Shown here: one piece after another, positions 17,855-27,914 of the stretch | Numbering within the stretch: the stretch's first letter is position 1 | Layout of the letters: each line of letters starts with the position of its first letter | Assembly: GCF_003217155.1 (NCBI RefSeq) | Contig: NZ_QJSU01000003.1 | Coordinates: 62,001 to 126,000 of the forward strand | Source: Psychrobacter fozii | GTDB lineage: Bacteria > Pseudomonadota > Gammaproteobacteria > Pseudomonadales > Moraxellaceae | Length of the DNA stretch: 64,000 nt | Direction of reading: 5' to 3' | The notes under the pieces: generated by a model | Told to the model about the DNA's origin: nothing | Database searches by the model: none | What the model saw: the letters and a program-made list of their open reading frames with translations, nothing else | Position numbers and translations under genes: made by a program

Positions 17855-19057
17855 ATGAATTTTTTGCGTATGAGTGAGCTGAGCTTGACGGATAAAGTCG
17901 TGTTAGTTCGAGAAGATCTAAACGTACCTATCAAAAATGGTAAAGTTACGAGTGCTGCTCGTCTGCAAGCAAGCCTACCTACTATAAAGATGGCACTAGA
18001 AAAAGGCGCTGCAGTTATCGTTTGCTCACATCTAGGACGTCCGACTGAAGGCAACCCTGAAGCAATATATTCATTAGCGCCTGTTGCTGACTATTTGAGC
18101 GAAAAACTAGCAGCACCAGTGAGTTTGAATCGTGATTATTTGACGCAAGGTGCTTCTATCAAAGCTGGTGAAGTCGTACTACTAGAAAACGTGCGTTTCA
18201 ATGAAGGCGAAAAGAAAAACGATGCCGCTTTAGCAAAAAAATACGCAGATTTATGCGATGTATTTGTGATGGATGCTTTTGGTACGGCACATCGTGCGCA
18301 AGCATCAACAGAAGGCGTTACTCAAGCTATGCGTCAAGCGGGCAAAACAGTTTGCGCAGGCCCTCTATTAGCTGCTGAACTTGATGCACTGAGTCTAGCA
18401 CTTGAAACGCCAGCTCAGCCGATGTTAGCTATTGTCGGCGGATCGAAGGTATCGACGAAATTAGAAGTTTTGCACAGTTTGGCAGAAGTATGCACACAGA
18501 TTATTGTTGGTGGTGGTATTGCCAATACTTTCTTAGCCGCTCAAGGTCATAGTGTTGGTGCATCATTGTATGAAGCAGATTTAGTAGAGACGGCTCGTGA
18601 CATCATGAGTAAAACTGAGATTTTATTACCTGAGTACGTCGTAGTCGCTGATAAAAATGATATCGACTTCGCTGACTTTACTGGCTCACTGCAAAAGGCA
18701 GCCGCAACGATTAAGTCTGTTGATGCGATTGGTGACGATGACATGATATTGGACATTGCACCAGAGAGCGCAAAGCAGCTTGCCGATGCGATTATCAATG
18801 CAAAAACGATCTTGTGGAACGGCCCAGTGGGTGTGTTTGAAGTAGACGCTTTCGGCCAAGGTACGCATATAGTGGCAAATGCTGTTAAAGCCAGCCAAGG
18901 TTTTTCAATTGCTGGTGGTGGCGATACATTAGCAGCCATCGATAAATATCAAATTGCTGATGGTGTCAGTTATATGTCAACGGGCGGCGGTGCGTTTTTG
19001 GAATTTGTAGAAGGTAAGGTGCTTCCAGCGGTTGCTGCTTTGCAAATTGACGCTTAA
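17855..19057 (+). CDS. pgk: Phosphoglycerate kinase
   Basis: A 400-residue glycolytic/gluconeogenic enzyme moving phosphate between 1,3-bisphosphoglycerate and ADP. The N-terminal domain has the substrate-binding [14 protein letters not shown] and [10 protein letters not shown], then [15 protein letters not shown] and [15 protein letters not shown]. The C-terminal nucleotide domain has [21 protein letters not shown] and [10 protein letters not shown], then [10 protein letters not shown]. It follows AGGAG at the right distance. It is separated from gpmI by 9 kb and from fba by a lipoprotein gene. Confidence 0.96.
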   Translation: MNFLRMSELSLTDKVVLVREDLNVPIKNGKVTSAARLQASLPTIKMALEKGAAVIVCSHLGRPTEGNPEAIYSLAPVADYLSEKLAAPVSLNRDYLTQGASIKAGEVVLLENVRFNEGEKKNDAALAKKYADLCDVFVMDAFGTAHRAQASTEGVTQAMRQAGKTVCAGPLLAAELDALSLALETPAQPMLAIVGGSKVSTKLEVLHSLAEVCTQIIVGGGIANTFLAAQGHSVGASLYEADLVETARDIMSKTEILLPEYVVVADKNDIDFADFTGSLQKAAATIKSVDAIGDDDMILDIAPESAKQLADAIINAKTILWNGPVGVFEVDAFGQGTHIVANAVKASQGFSIAGGGDTLAAIDKYQIADGVSYMSTGGGAFLEFVEGKVLPAVAALQIDA

Positions 19058-19313
19058 TTAAGTCGATGTTACCTAGCCGTTTGGTAACATTAGACGTACA
19101 ACTAGAGCTAAGTATCTCATGTAGGCTATCGACATAATGTAATGGCTATCGCTTTTTTAGTCTGTCTTCAGACCAGTTATAAGCAATAGCCGTTGATTAT
19201 TAAGTCATTATTATTTATCTATATACTTAAAATTATTATTGCATGTCTCATTTGCACTCTATAAAATAGTGCCACCATGTATTTTGACATGTCTTATTTA
19301 CGAGAGGTTTATT

Positions 19314-19679
19314 ATGTTAAAACGTCATTTGTTACTTGCTAGCGTACTTGCTGGTACTTTTGCAGTTACTGCATGTAGCCAACAGACAGAAGAAAACGCT
19401 GAAGCGACTACTGAGTCTGCTGCTGACGACATTTCTGCTGAAACTGAAGCGACTGCTGCTGACGCTGAAGCGGCTGCTCAAGACGCTGGTACTGAAGTTA
19501 CCGAAGGCGCAGAAACTGCTGGTGCTGCTGCTACAGATGCATTGCAAAACACTGGTGATGCTATCGCTGAAGGTACTAGTACTGTCGTTGAAGGTACTGC
19601 TTCTGCGGTATCTGAAGGCGCTACTGCTGTTGCTGAAGGTGCAGACGACATCGCTGTTGACGCTGAGCAACAGTACTAA
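19314..19679 (+). CDS. Small Ala/Glu-rich lipoprotein
   Basis: A 121-residue predicted lipoprotein: MLKRHLLLASVLAGTFAV followed by a VTAC lipobox. The mature part is almost wholly Ala, Glu, Thr, Asp and Gly with repeated A-E-G/A-T-E units and no Trp or Cys beyond the lipid anchor. It is probably extended or disordered. Start ATG 19314 has GAGAGG just upstream; a longer in-frame start at 19239 would spoil the signal peptide. Function unknown; it lies between pgk and fba but has its own terminator. Confidence 0.75.
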   Translation: MLKRHLLLASVLAGTFAVTACSQQTEENAEATTESAADDISAETEATAADAEAAAQDAGTEVTEGAETAGAAATDALQNTGDAIAEGTSTVVEGTASAVSEGATAVAEGADDIAVDAEQQY

Positions 19680-19818
19680 GTTAAGTAACAAGCTAAGTAA
19701 CAAACCAAGTAATAAGCTACTTCATTACTGACTTATTGACGCGCTATTGATGGAATAAATTAATAGGTTAGTAACGAACATAGATTTTTGTATTATAAGC
19801 CCTCATGATATATTAGAG

Positions 19819-19845
19819 AAGCCTTGGTGATTACCAAGGCTTTTT
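19819..19845 (+). terminator. Intrinsic terminator
   Basis: Arms AAGCCTTGGT / ACCAAGGCTT with a 4 nt loop and T5. It lies 140 bp after the lipoprotein stop codon. Confidence 0.85.
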
Positions 19846-19981
19846 GCATTTTTATGATTAACTTAAATTTTTTATAGAAACCAATACATGAGCTGACTCC
19901 TTGCAGAATTTGCTAAAATAAAGCATAGACTAAACATATAAACAAATAGTCAGGCAACGACTACGAAGACAGAGCAATTTT

Positions 19982-19990
19982 TGTTATAAT
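19982..19990 (+). promoter_or_regulatory. Candidate extended -10 promoter upstream of fba
   Basis: TGTTATAAT is an extended -10 match; no good -35 is seen. It lies 156 bp upstream of the fba start codon. Confidence 0.4.
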
Positions 19991-20074
19991 CATCGCGTAT
20001 TCATTGTCCTGAAATGATTCACTATTATGCTGATTGGCAGTGCTGTTACTGTTATCAAGCAATGCTTTTTGCTA

Positions 20075-20091
20075 ATGGCTTTTAAAGCCAT
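20075..20091. promoter_or_regulatory. 17 bp palindrome in the fba leader
   Basis: ATGGCTTTTAAAGCCAT is a perfect inverted repeat (8 bp arms, one central base) 54 bp upstream of fba. It could be an operator or an mRNA hairpin; there is no T run, so it is not a terminator. Confidence 0.35.
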
Positions 20092-20145
20092 AATTTCAAG
20101 AGCTATTTTTAAAATACTATTCAAAACTCAATCAGAGAGCGTTTT

Positions 20146-21183
20146 ATGGCCTTAATATCTTTACGTCAACTTCTAGATCATGCCGCTGAACACAGCTATG
20201 GTGTTCCTGCCTTCAACGTCAATAACCTAGAGCAGATGCGTGCAATTATGATGGCTGCAGATGCCTGTGATTCACCTGTTATCGTCCAAGCCAGCGCTGG
20301 CGCACGTAGTTATGCAGGGTCAGCATTTTTGCGTCATTTGATTATTGCTGCTATCGAAGAGTGGCCACATATTCCAGTCGTTATGCATCAAGATCATGGC
20401 ATGTCACCAGCGATTTGCCAACGTTCAATCCAGCTTGGTTTTTCATCAGTGATGATGGACGGCTCACTGGGCGAAGATGGTAAGACGCCGATGGATTATG
20501 ATTATAATGCTAGCGTTACTCGTGAAGTCGTTAAGATGGCACATGCTTGCGGTGTGTCTGTAGAAGGCGAAATAGGTTGCTTAGGTAGTCTTGAGACTGG
20601 TATGGCAGGCGAAGAAGACGGCTCTGGTGCAGAAGGCGTATTGGATCATGAGCAACTATTGACCAGTGCTGACGAAGCTGAGCAGTTCGTTAAAGACACC
20701 AACGTCGATGCGCTAGCTATTGCTATCGGTACGAGCCACGGTGCGTATAAATTCACGCGTCCACCTACAGGTGACATCCTGTCTATTGAACGTGTAAAAG
20801 AGATTCATGCCCGTATTCCTAACACTCATTTGGTGATGCATGGTTCATCATCAGTACCGCAAGAGTGGCTAAAAGTCATCAATGAAAATGGTGGTAATAT
20901 TGGTGAAACTTATGGCGTACCTGTTGAGCAAATCGTTGAAGCGATTAAGCATGGTGTCCGTAAGGTCAATATCGATACAGATTTACGTTTGGCCTCAACA
21001 GGTGCTATTCGTAAATTTCTTGCAGAAAACCCTAATGAATTTGATCCGCGTAAATACTTCAAAGCATCTATGGTCGCAATGTCAGACATCTGCACCAATC
21101 GTTTTGAAGCTTTCGGTTCTGCAGGTCAAGCGCATAAAATTCGTCCAACTAGCCTTGAAGGTATGGTGAACTTTTACCAGTAA
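20146..21183 (+). CDS. fba: Class II fructose-bisphosphate aldolase
   Basis: A 345-residue zinc-dependent aldolase cleaving or making fructose 1,6-bisphosphate. [14 protein letters not shown] begins the barrel; the zinc/catalytic block is [11 protein letters not shown], followed by [39 protein letters not shown] and [10 protein letters not shown], then [13 protein letters not shown]. Length fits the ~345-residue class II group typical of Calvin-cycle-like and proteobacterial enzymes. GAGAG lies just upstream of the start. Confidence 0.95.
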   Translation: MALISLRQLLDHAAEHSYGVPAFNVNNLEQMRAIMMAADACDSPVIVQASAGARSYAGSAFLRHLIIAAIEEWPHIPVVMHQDHGMSPAICQRSIQLGFSSVMMDGSLGEDGKTPMDYDYNASVTREVVKMAHACGVSVEGEIGCLGSLETGMAGEEDGSGAEGVLDHEQLLTSADEAEQFVKDTNVDALAIAIGTSHGAYKFTRPPTGDILSIERVKEIHARIPNTHLVMHGSSSVPQEWLKVINENGGNIGETYGVPVEQIVEAIKHGVRKVNIDTDLRLASTGAIRKFLAENPNEFDPRKYFKASMVAMSDICTNRFEAFGSAGQAHKIRPTSLEGMVNFYQ

Positions 21184-21280
21184 AATTTGTCTGGTGAAAA
21201 GTCGCGAACAATAACATGGCAGCTGATGTTCTTTATGCTGATATTCTTTATACAATGGCCTATGTAAGAGGTAGTGAGTG

Positions 21281-21904
21281 ATGATTGGATTGATTACCGG
21301 ACAAGTGCAATATTTAATGGCACCAACCGCTTGTATCATGACTACCTCTGGTGTTGGTTATGATATTGAGCTGCCATTGCCTTCATTTTGTCAGCTACAT
21401 CTCAATGAGCAGGCAAGTATTTGGACGCATTTTCATGTGCGTGAAGATGCGCAGCTGCTCTATGGATTTATCGATCGCAAAGAGCGAGATGTCTTTCGTC
21501 AGTTGATTAAAATCAATGGCGTTGGGGCCAAAATGGCATTGGCTATGTTATCTGCGATGTCGGCAGCTGAGCTCAAAATGCACGTTGAGCAGGATTCGGA
21601 GACAGCTCTGACTCGTATTCCAGGTATCGGTAAAAAGACGGCGCAACGTTTGCTGATTGAACTAAAAGACAAGCTGAAAAATATTGAAGTGGATAATAGC
21701 AATTTAGAGTTTGCTATTCAGCCTGCTGAGATTTCTGCCGAAGACAACATCATCGCTGAAGTAGAAGGTGCTCTGATTAGTTTGGGGTATAAAGAAAAAG
21801 AAGCTCAGCAAGCGATCAAAGCCGCTAAGAGTAAAGGTGATGTCTTTGCAGATACGCAAGGATTGTTAAAAGCTACGTTACAACAGCTATCAACGTTTAA
21901 GTAG
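21281..21904 (+). CDS. ruvA: Holliday junction branch migration protein RuvA
   Basis: A 207-residue protein that binds the four-way junction and loads RuvB. Start ATG 21281 gives MIGLITGQVQYL; a GTG directly before it (21278) is less likely. The N-terminal OB domain has TTSGVGYDIELP and the central helix-hairpin-helix repeats are LIKINGVGAKMALAML and LTRIPGIGKKTAQRLLIEL. The C-terminal RuvB-contact domain begins after a short linker (EGALISLGYKEKEAQQAI). A terminator-like hairpin separates it from ruvB. Confidence 0.95.
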   Translation: MIGLITGQVQYLMAPTACIMTTSGVGYDIELPLPSFCQLHLNEQASIWTHFHVREDAQLLYGFIDRKERDVFRQLIKINGVGAKMALAMLSAMSAAELKMHVEQDSETALTRIPGIGKKTAQRLLIELKDKLKNIEVDNSNLEFAIQPAEISAEDNIIAEVEGALISLGYKEKEAQQAIKAAKSKGDVFADTQGLLKATLQQLSTFK

Positions 21905-21927
21905 TTTTGGCTACTGTTGTCATTAAT

Positions 21928-21948
21928 ATTTGAATATTCAGCAGACCC
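21928..21948. repeat. Solitary MITE end
   Basis: A 21 bp sequence ending TTCAGCAGACCC matches the terminal repeat of the MITE at 721-986 at 19 of 21 positions and is followed by TAA, as is the left end of that element. No partner end is found nearby, so it is a remnant or a chance match. It lies between ruvA and ruvB. Confidence 0.5.
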
Positions 21949-21963
21949 TAATACATATCGAAT

Positions 21964-21993
21964 AAATAAGCGACATTAATTGTCGCTTATTTT
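21964..21993 (+). terminator. Hairpin between ruvA and ruvB
   Basis: Arms AAATAAGCGACA / TGTCGCTTATTT with a 5 nt loop and a short T run. If active it would end the ruvA transcript before ruvB. Confidence 0.7.
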
Positions 21994-22077
21994 CGTTTTG
22001 GCAGATAACTTTTGATGTTTTGCATGACTTATAGGTGGCGTTTGGTTATGCTATTTATTACCTAATTTTTCAACATA

Positions 22078-23073
22078 ATGATAAAAACTATGATGCAAGA
22101 TCGTTTGATTAATCCGCTAGAAGGAGCAGGAGATGCTCCTGATTCCAATATTCGACCAGCACTATTGGCTGAATATATTGGCCAGCCAGTCGTACGTGAG
22201 CAGATGGAAGTGTTTATTGGTGCAGCGCGAGGCCGTAAAGAAGCGTTAGATCATACCCTCATTTTTGGCCCGCCAGGTCTAGGTAAAACCACGCTTGCTA
22301 ATATTATTGCTCGTGAAATGGGCGGTAATTTGCGCTCGACCTCAGGGCCAGTGCTTGAGCGTCCAGGAGATCTGGCAGCCATGCTGACCAATTTAGAGGA
22401 AGGTGACGTGCTATTTATTGATGAGATTCATCGATTGAGCTCAGTTATCGAAGAAATATTATATCCAGCAATGGAAGATTTCCAGCTAGATATTATGATT
22501 GGTGAGGGGCCCGCTGCCCGTTCTATCAAGCTTGATCTGCCTCCATTTACCTTGGTTGCAGCGACTACTAGAGCAGGGCTATTGACGTCGCCACTACGCG
22601 ATCGCTTTGGTATTGTACAGCGACTTGAGTTCTATAATATTGCTGACCTAACGACGATTGTCAGTCGAGCAGCACGTTTGATGCGTGTGCCTATGAGTGA
22701 AGATGGCGCGGTAGAGATTGCTCGTCGTGCGCGTGGTACACCGAGGATAGCCAATCGATTGCTACGCCGTGTTCGTGATTATGCTGAAGTAAGAGGTGAT
22801 GGCAGTATCAATGGTGCGATAGCGGGCAGTGCGCTGGATATGCTGGCCGTTGATAGACGTGGTCTCGATCATTTAGACAGACGCTATATCGAAATATTGC
22901 ATGAGCGTTTTGATGGTGGTCCTGCTGGTGTCGAAGCGGTAGCAGCTGCTATGGCGGAGGATAGGGGCACGCTAGAAGATGTGATTGAGCCGTATCTGAT
23001 TCAACAAGGCTATGTGCTGCGTACGGCACGTGGTCGCGTATTGACCCAAATGGCGATTGACCAAATGCTATAG
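22078..23073 (+). CDS. ruvB: Holliday junction branch migration helicase RuvB
   Basis: A 331-residue AAA+ motor that drives branch migration with RuvA. Walker A GPPGLGKT is at 64-71, Walker [11 protein letters not shown] follows, with sensor 1 VAATTRAG and the arginine finger in SPLRDRFGI. The winged-helix C-terminal domain ends with [12 protein letters not shown]. The start is uncertain: ATG 22078 gives [10 protein letters not shown], while ATG 22090 gives MMQDRL, the more usual form; neither has a strong ribosome site. The stop codon overlaps the first unit of a 7 bp tandem repeat. Confidence 0.95.
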   Translation: MIKTMMQDRLINPLEGAGDAPDSNIRPALLAEYIGQPVVREQMEVFIGAARGRKEALDHTLIFGPPGLGKTTLANIIAREMGGNLRSTSGPVLERPGDLAAMLTNLEEGDVLFIDEIHRLSSVIEEILYPAMEDFQLDIMIGEGPAARSIKLDLPPFTLVAATTRAGLLTSPLRDRFGIVQRLEFYNIADLTTIVSRAARLMRVPMSEDGAVEIARRARGTPRIANRLLRRVRDYAEVRGDGSINGAIAGSALDMLAVDRRGLDHLDRRYIEILHERFDGGPAGVEAVAAAMAEDRGTLEDVIEPYLIQQGYVLRTARGRVLTQMAIDQML

Positions 23074-23120
23074 TATTCAGTATTCAGTATTCAGTATTCA
23101 GTATTCAGTATTCAGTATTT
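23072..23120. repeat. 7 bp tandem repeat, seven units
   Basis: AGTATTC is repeated seven times without gaps (the last unit ends in T). The TAG stop of ruvB lies across the first unit. A heptamer array is a likely length-variable site by replication slippage. Confidence 0.95.
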
Positions 23121-23126
23121 AGCATA

Positions 23127-23166
23127 AAAAATGCACCTGCTTCTCATTAAAAGCAGGTGCATTTCT
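23127..23166. terminator. Strong terminator between ruvB and ubiB
   Basis: A 14 bp arm pair (AAATGCACCTGCTT / AAGCAGGTGCATTT) with a 7-9 nt loop between convergent genes. A runs on one side and T-rich sequence on the other suit both directions. Confidence 0.85.
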
Positions 23167-23229
23167 TTGTTTGAGTCTAAAGTTACGAGGCTTTTTCTGA
23201 ACTAAGTAAATAAAAGATAAAGCTGGTCT

Positions 23230-24891
23230 TTAAGCCAATATACGCCAAATCACAACTAAGATAGCCAATAGGTAGAAAATAGGTGATAGCCAGCCGATGA
23301 CTTGCGTAGCAATAGCAATAAATATAGCAAACCCTGCCAGTGCTAGCCAGTCACGGCGACGGTCGTTAAGCATGTCAGCACGAATTTGCTGTATTTCTCG
23401 TAGTTGACTGTCTTGACGTGATCCTTGTGAAGCAAGACTTTGTAAGCCTTGATCCAACAATTTTGGAATATCAGTGGTAGACAGTAACATCTCAGGTAAC
23501 TGTTGACGAAGCTGCTGTAAGTTACGCATAGGGTCTAACTGCTCTTTGATCCAACTGCTTAGAATGGGCTTGGCAAGTGACCAGATATCAAGATCAGGAT
23601 ATAAATCGCGACCAAGGCCTTCAACATGTACCAATGTCTTAAGTAATAGCATGAGTTGCGGTGGAATGCTCATATGATGACGGCGTGCAATGTCTAGAAT
23701 CTGCATTAAGACACCAGCAAAGTCGATATCATTAATGGATTTTTTTAGCATTGGCCCAACGGTGCGCTTCATATCGCGCATCAAGGCGTGTTTATCAGTA
23801 TTTGGTGGTATCCAACCTGCTCGGCTCACAATATCAACCATTGCCGTAAAGTTGTCATTCATGACTGACAACAGCATACGCGCGACGATAAGTTGATCAT
23901 CTTTCGACAAAGTGCCCATGATGGCGCAATCTAGACCGATATAACGTGGCTCATGACCTAAATCGACCGCTGCCATACCTGCGCGTAGTGTTTGAATTGG
24001 TGGTGTTTCTACGAATACATTACCCGGATGCATATCGGCATGAAAGAAGTTATCACGGAAGACTTGAGTAAAAAATATCGTTAAGCCTTTTTTAGCCAGT
24101 GCGGCACGGTCATAGCCCAGTTGGTCAAACATCTCAACTTGTGAGATGGGGACACCTTGGATACGCTCCATCACCATCACATTTTTGGCCGCATCATAGA
24201 CTTCAGGCACATACATTAATGCTGAACCCAAGAAGTTATTGCGCATTTGAGTCGTGTTGTCTGCTTCAAGGGTTAAATCTAACTCGTTAAGCATGACTTG
24301 ACGGTAGTCTTCGACAATATCAATAATATGTATGGCACGTGCCGCTTCGATACGAGCAGATGCCCAGTTGGCTAATTCACGTAGTAGCTCAAAGTCAGCA
24401 ACAATGGTGGTACGGATATCAGGGCGAACCACTTTTACCACAACTTCACGGCCATCATGTAGAGCAGCCGTATGAACTTGAGCGATAGAAGCAGCCGCTA
24501 GGGGTTTGATGTCAAAGCGTGCAAATAGTGTTTCGATAGATTGCCCAAAACCATCCTTAGTATCCTGAATTTGAGCGACAGCAATATCAGCGTCAAACGG
24601 TTTGACTTTGTCTTGTAGTTGAACCAGTTGCTCAATAATCTCAGGCGGTACTAAATCACGACGTGTAGAGAGCAGTTGTCCAAGTTTTAAAAACAGCGTA
24701 CCCATATCTTCAAGCGCATATTTAATCGCATTGGGTTGATGCTTTTTACCCCAAGCAGCTGGATGCATACGAATTAGACGTGCTAAAGGTTGCAGCTGCG
24801 GTGCTTCTTCGACCGAAAAATGGGTATCAATGCGATACGTAGCGGCGATACGCCAAAGCTCAAATAAACGGGCGCGATGAGATAATAGCAT
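23230..24891 (-). CDS. ubiB: UbiB, ubiquinone biosynthesis kinase-like protein
   Basis: A 553-residue member of the ABC1/ADCK/UbiB atypical kinase family, needed for aerobic ubiquinone synthesis. The family signature KxGQ is in LFLKLGQLLSTRRDLVP; the Ala-rich nucleotide loop is PLAAASIAQVH; the catalytic-loop equivalent is HADMHPGNVF. Two hydrophobic C-terminal segments (about 510-550) anchor it in the inner membrane. It is the last gene of the minus-strand run ubiE-ubiJ-ubiB, 52 bp after ubiJ. Confidence 0.94.
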   Translation of the reverse strand: MLLSHRARLFELWRIAATYRIDTHFSVEEAPQLQPLARLIRMHPAAWGKKHQPNAIKYALEDMGTLFLKLGQLLSTRRDLVPPEIIEQLVQLQDKVKPFDADIAVAQIQDTKDGFGQSIETLFARFDIKPLAAASIAQVHTAALHDGREVVVKVVRPDIRTTIVADFELLRELANWASARIEAARAIHIIDIVEDYRQVMLNELDLTLEADNTTQMRNNFLGSALMYVPEVYDAAKNVMVMERIQGVPISQVEMFDQLGYDRAALAKKGLTIFFTQVFRDNFFHADMHPGNVFVETPPIQTLRAGMAAVDLGHEPRYIGLDCAIMGTLSKDDQLIVARMLLSVMNDNFTAMVDIVSRAGWIPPNTDKHALMRDMKRTVGPMLKKSINDIDFAGVLMQILDIARRHHMSIPPQLMLLLKTLVHVEGLGRDLYPDLDIWSLAKPILSSWIKEQLDPMRNLQQLRQQLPEMLLSTTDIPKLLDQGLQSLASQGSRQDSQLREIQQIRADMLNDRRRDWLALAGFAIFIAIATQVIGWLSPIFYLLAILVVIWRILA

Positions 24892-24943
24892 GAGATATAT
24901 GTACTCTAAATAAAGTCAGAAATAGGGTAGGCGTAGCGATTGC

Positions 24944-25648
24944 CTATTGATGAAATGAGTTATTAAGGAAACGTACCTGTTCATCCTTGATAGCCGCGAG
25001 TTTGGCCTCTTCACGTTCGACATCAGCACGTAGCTTTAGGAGTTGTTGCTTGAGGTCATTCACTTCTGCTGCCTCAGCAGGATTAGGAGAACTATTACCA
25101 GCTACGTCATTTGCCCAATCACTGACATCGTTAAAAGCACGCTTAGCACCATGACGCCAGCTACCTTTGAGCTGCGAGATAAGCAGATGCAATTGACTCG
25201 CCATTGGTTTACCAATGAATGGCTCAAGCTGTCCAGCTACGTCAGGATCAAAGCCTGCGACCAATTGTTTGAGCTGCATCAGCACTTTATAGTCACCAGC
25301 GATAGGTAGATTGCCCTCAGTGCCGCGCATCAGGTTGAGCAGTTGAGCGGGGTTTTCTACGGTAATGGTACAGTCTGGCTGACTGTGACCCAGACGTGAT
25401 CGTTCAATACTGGCTTTTTGGCGTTCATTCATCTGACCGCTTGGTTCAAATACACTATCGGTCGTGACGGGCTCAAAGCGTAAACGCTCATTAGTAAACA
25501 GCACATCTAGATTGATTTCAGGCATGTCCATATTCAGTCGTAAGACTTTGCCAGCCAGTGGTGCTAGACCTGCTTGAGTAATCTCATCACTAGCAATGGC
25601 AAGGTTGATCAGCTTTTCGGCACCAGCTAATAGGAGGACAGTCAGCAT
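24944..25648 (-). CDS. ubiJ: UbiJ, SCP2-domain ubiquinone biosynthesis factor
   Basis: A 234-residue protein with an N-terminal SCP2-like lipid-binding domain (DCTITVENPAQLLNLMRG, then GDYKVLMQLKQLV) and a C-terminal coiled coil (NDLKQQLLKLRADVEREEAKLAAI). UbiJ together with UbiK is a scaffold for the late steps of ubiquinone synthesis. Recognition rests on the domain order and on its position between ubiE and ubiB, which is the standard order. Confidence 0.85.
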   Translation of the reverse strand: MLTVLLLAGAEKLINLAIASDEITQAGLAPLAGKVLRLNMDMPEINLDVLFTNERLRFEPVTTDSVFEPSGQMNERQKASIERSRLGHSQPDCTITVENPAQLLNLMRGTEGNLPIAGDYKVLMQLKQLVAGFDPDVAGQLEPFIGKPMASQLHLLISQLKGSWRHGAKRAFNDVSDWANDVAGNSSPNPAEAAEVNDLKQQLLKLRADVEREEAKLAAIKDEQVRFLNNSFHQ

Positions 25649-25749
25649 AAGGCTCTCGCATCGTTAAATGAGCGCCTCTGCATTAGCTGCATCAGCGCAT
25701 AGTATGGTCGTGTCAGGCTCAATAAGGTCTTACTAATCGTACGTTGTCG

Positions 25750-26883
25750 TTACGCTTTAAAGCCACGATGGACAGCAACGATACCAGCAGTTAGGTTATG
25801 GTAATCACAATTTTCAAAGCCCGCTTGTTGCATCATTTGTTTCAGTGTTTGCTGATCAGGGTGCATGCGAATTGACTCTGCTAAATACTTATAGCTTTCT
25901 GAATCATTGGCAATAATTTTACCCATTAATGGTAGTGCGGTAAAAGAGTATAGGTCATACGCTTTTGATAATGGCTCAAAGACAGGCTTTGAAAACTCTA
26001 ATATCAACAAACGACCGCCCGGCTTCAACACGCGATACATGGCTTTTAACGCGGCATCTTTGTCTGTGACATTACGCAGACCAAAGCTAATGGTTACTAA
26101 GTCAAAGCTTTCATCGTCAAAAGGTGCAAGTGTCTCAGCATTGGCCAATACAAAATCAACGTTATTACAGCCCGCATTGATCAGACGCTCACGACCTACT
26201 TCTAACATAGCCGCGTTGATATCGGATAATACTACGTGGCCGTTTCTACCGACTTCACGGCTAAAGACTTTGGCCAGATCTCCAGTACCACCCGCGATAT
26301 CAAGCACATGCTGACCTGAACGCACACCTGACAAGCTTATGGCATAACGCTTCCATAGACGATGGATACCGAAAGACATTAGGTCGTTCATAATGTCATA
26401 TTTTTTGGCAACAGAGGTAAAGACATCCGCCACGCGTGCCTGCTTTTCTGCTTTATTGACTGTTTTATAACCAAAATGTGTTTCTTCTTCGCCATCAGTA
26501 TCAGAGGTATGTGGATTATTGATGTCATCACGCTGGTTGAAAAGTGTTTGTTTGGCGGCTTCTACCTTGGCAGAGACACTTTCTACTTTGCTATGGGTAT
26601 TATCGATGGTGTCATTGGTTGGCATAGTGGTTTGTTGGCCTTGTGGTGTTCCAGTCGGTAAGTCTTGGACTTGAGTAAAGTCATTACTCTTTGCACTGGT
26701 GTTCTGGTTTTTTACATTGGCTGTTGGCAGAGTCTCTACGTTAGCAGTTTGTGCTGCTAGGACTTGGGCTGTGATATTTTGATTGTTGGCGATACTATCT
26801 TTTACCAGCTGATCTTGTAAATGACCGTTGGTTGTCGTTGGTTGGTTGAGATGCGTATTTTTATTATTTGCAGTATCGGTCAT
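25750..26883 (-). CDS. ubiE: UbiE methyltransferase with long N-terminal extension
   Basis: The C-methyltransferase of ubiquinone and menaquinone synthesis, 377 residues. The catalytic domain starts near residue 135 ([21 protein letters not shown]) and shows the SAM motif [15 protein letters not shown], then [27 protein letters not shown] and [13 protein letters not shown]. coli UbiE is about 250 residues; here roughly 125 extra residues, rich in Asn, Thr and Gln, precede the domain. An ATG near the domain start is not obvious, so the extension seems to be translated. First ubi gene of the cluster; it follows the FFLEELY-motif gene by 79 bp. Confidence 0.93.
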   Translation of the reverse strand: MTDTANNKNTHLNQPTTTNGHLQDQLVKDSIANNQNITAQVLAAQTANVETLPTANVKNQNTSAKSNDFTQVQDLPTGTPQGQQTTMPTNDTIDNTHSKVESVSAKVEAAKQTLFNQRDDINNPHTSDTDGEEETHFGYKTVNKAEKQARVADVFTSVAKKYDIMNDLMSFGIHRLWKRYAISLSGVRSGQHVLDIAGGTGDLAKVFSREVGRNGHVVLSDINAAMLEVGRERLINAGCNNVDFVLANAETLAPFDDESFDLVTISFGLRNVTDKDAALKAMYRVLKPGGRLLILEFSKPVFEPLSKAYDLYSFTALPLMGKIIANDSESYKYLAESIRMHPDQQTLKQMMQQAGFENCDYHNLTAGIVAVHRGFKA

Positions 26884-26962
26884 GGTGTTGTCCTATCATT
26901 CATTTTTATGATTGTCTTTCTAAGAGATATAAGGTGGCGGTGACTCAGGTGTATTATGTATC

Positions 26963-27676
26963 CTATGATACACCAAACGTCATTGGCTTACCGCCATTAT
27001 CCGTATCATGGACTTGGTCAATAATTATCAGCTCACGCTCACAAAAAGGCTCGATAAAATCACTCACGCTTTTGAGCGGTTTCATGGCTTTAAACCCTGT
27101 ATCAATGAAGTCGTAAAGTGGTTGGAAATTGTAGCGATACGCAGTGCCTTTAGCTAGGGCAAAGGCTTTTTTGAGCATGAACGAGTTCAAGTGCTTGTCA
27201 GTGCGGTAGCAGACCTCTTTCAGGTTACGAATCTGTACTCGGCGCTCGTCAGCTTCATCGACAGCACGATACGCAGCCAGCATATTCTCTTCATTAACTG
27301 GTAACGCTGCAGCGACCAGCCATTGAGCCAAATGCAAGTCTAGCTCAATCGCTAAAATCGCCGCTTGGATACCCATGCTACCTGCTTCTAACGCAGACTC
27401 TTTCGCTAGACGTTCTAGTTTTTGGGCTTTAGGTAAAATGCGTGCTAACTGTTTGGCCAGCAATTTGAACTCATCCCCGCCGTATAGCTGCGTTAGAAAA
27501 TAATCTGCCATCAGCTGGTTTTTTGGCTGTTCAAAGAGGTCGCTGTGCGTGTGTTTAATCCGTGTTTGTTGCCATGATTGTACGTCTTTGAGCTTGGCAT
27601 CTAATGCCAAATCTTCATGATAGGGCAGCGCCCAAAAACGTGTCAAATGCTGTTGTAAATCGGCTAAAGCGGCCAT
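26963..27676 (-). CDS. FFLEELY-motif protein, function unknown
   Basis: A 237-residue soluble, mainly helical protein. It carries LMADYFLTQLYGGDEF, a variant of the motif that names a family found in Moraxellaceae and related bacteria. There is no signal peptide, membrane segment or recognisable catalytic motif. It is the first gene of a likely minus-strand transcript leading to ubiE-ubiJ-ubiB, so a link to quinone metabolism is possible but only by context. The family assignment is from memory of the motif and is moderately sure. Confidence 0.65.
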   Translation of the reverse strand: MAALADLQQHLTRFWALPYHEDLALDAKLKDVQSWQQTRIKHTHSDLFEQPKNQLMADYFLTQLYGGDEFKLLAKQLARILPKAQKLERLAKESALEAGSMGIQAAILAIELDLHLAQWLVAAALPVNEENMLAAYRAVDEADERRVQIRNLKEVCYRTDKHLNSFMLKKAFALAKGTAYRYNFQPLYDFIDTGFKAMKPLKSVSDFIEPFCERELIIIDQVHDTDNGGKPMTFGVS

Positions 27677-27914
27677 AGTACGTAAACCTACAAATAAGTA
27701 AAAGTAGTAAAAAGAATATAATCAAAATGATAATTTATACTTAGTGTCTTACACTGATAAATAGTTATTAAAGCATGTATTCTAGATGGTGTTCACAATA
27801 AAAGAAAATAAAGTAGAATACAAATGTCAAACTGTTACATAGCATCGTTATTTACTCGATTAATCGAATGCTATGATTAAAGGACTGCGTTTTAAATCAT
27901 AGGACGATTAGGTT

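Noticed and set aside
17725..18054. 109-codon minus-strand frame over the pgk start
   Set aside because: It is antisense to conserved pgk codons; an accidental frame.
19336..19731. 131-codon Leu-rich frame
   Set aside because: It is the +1 shadow of the Ala/Glu-rich lipoprotein; GCT/GAA repeats read as Leu in this frame.
27820..27860. Possible Pho box upstream of the polyphosphate:AMP phosphotransferase gene
   Set aside because: TGTCAAACTGTTACA has only a loose fit to paired CTGTCAT units; too weak to claim.
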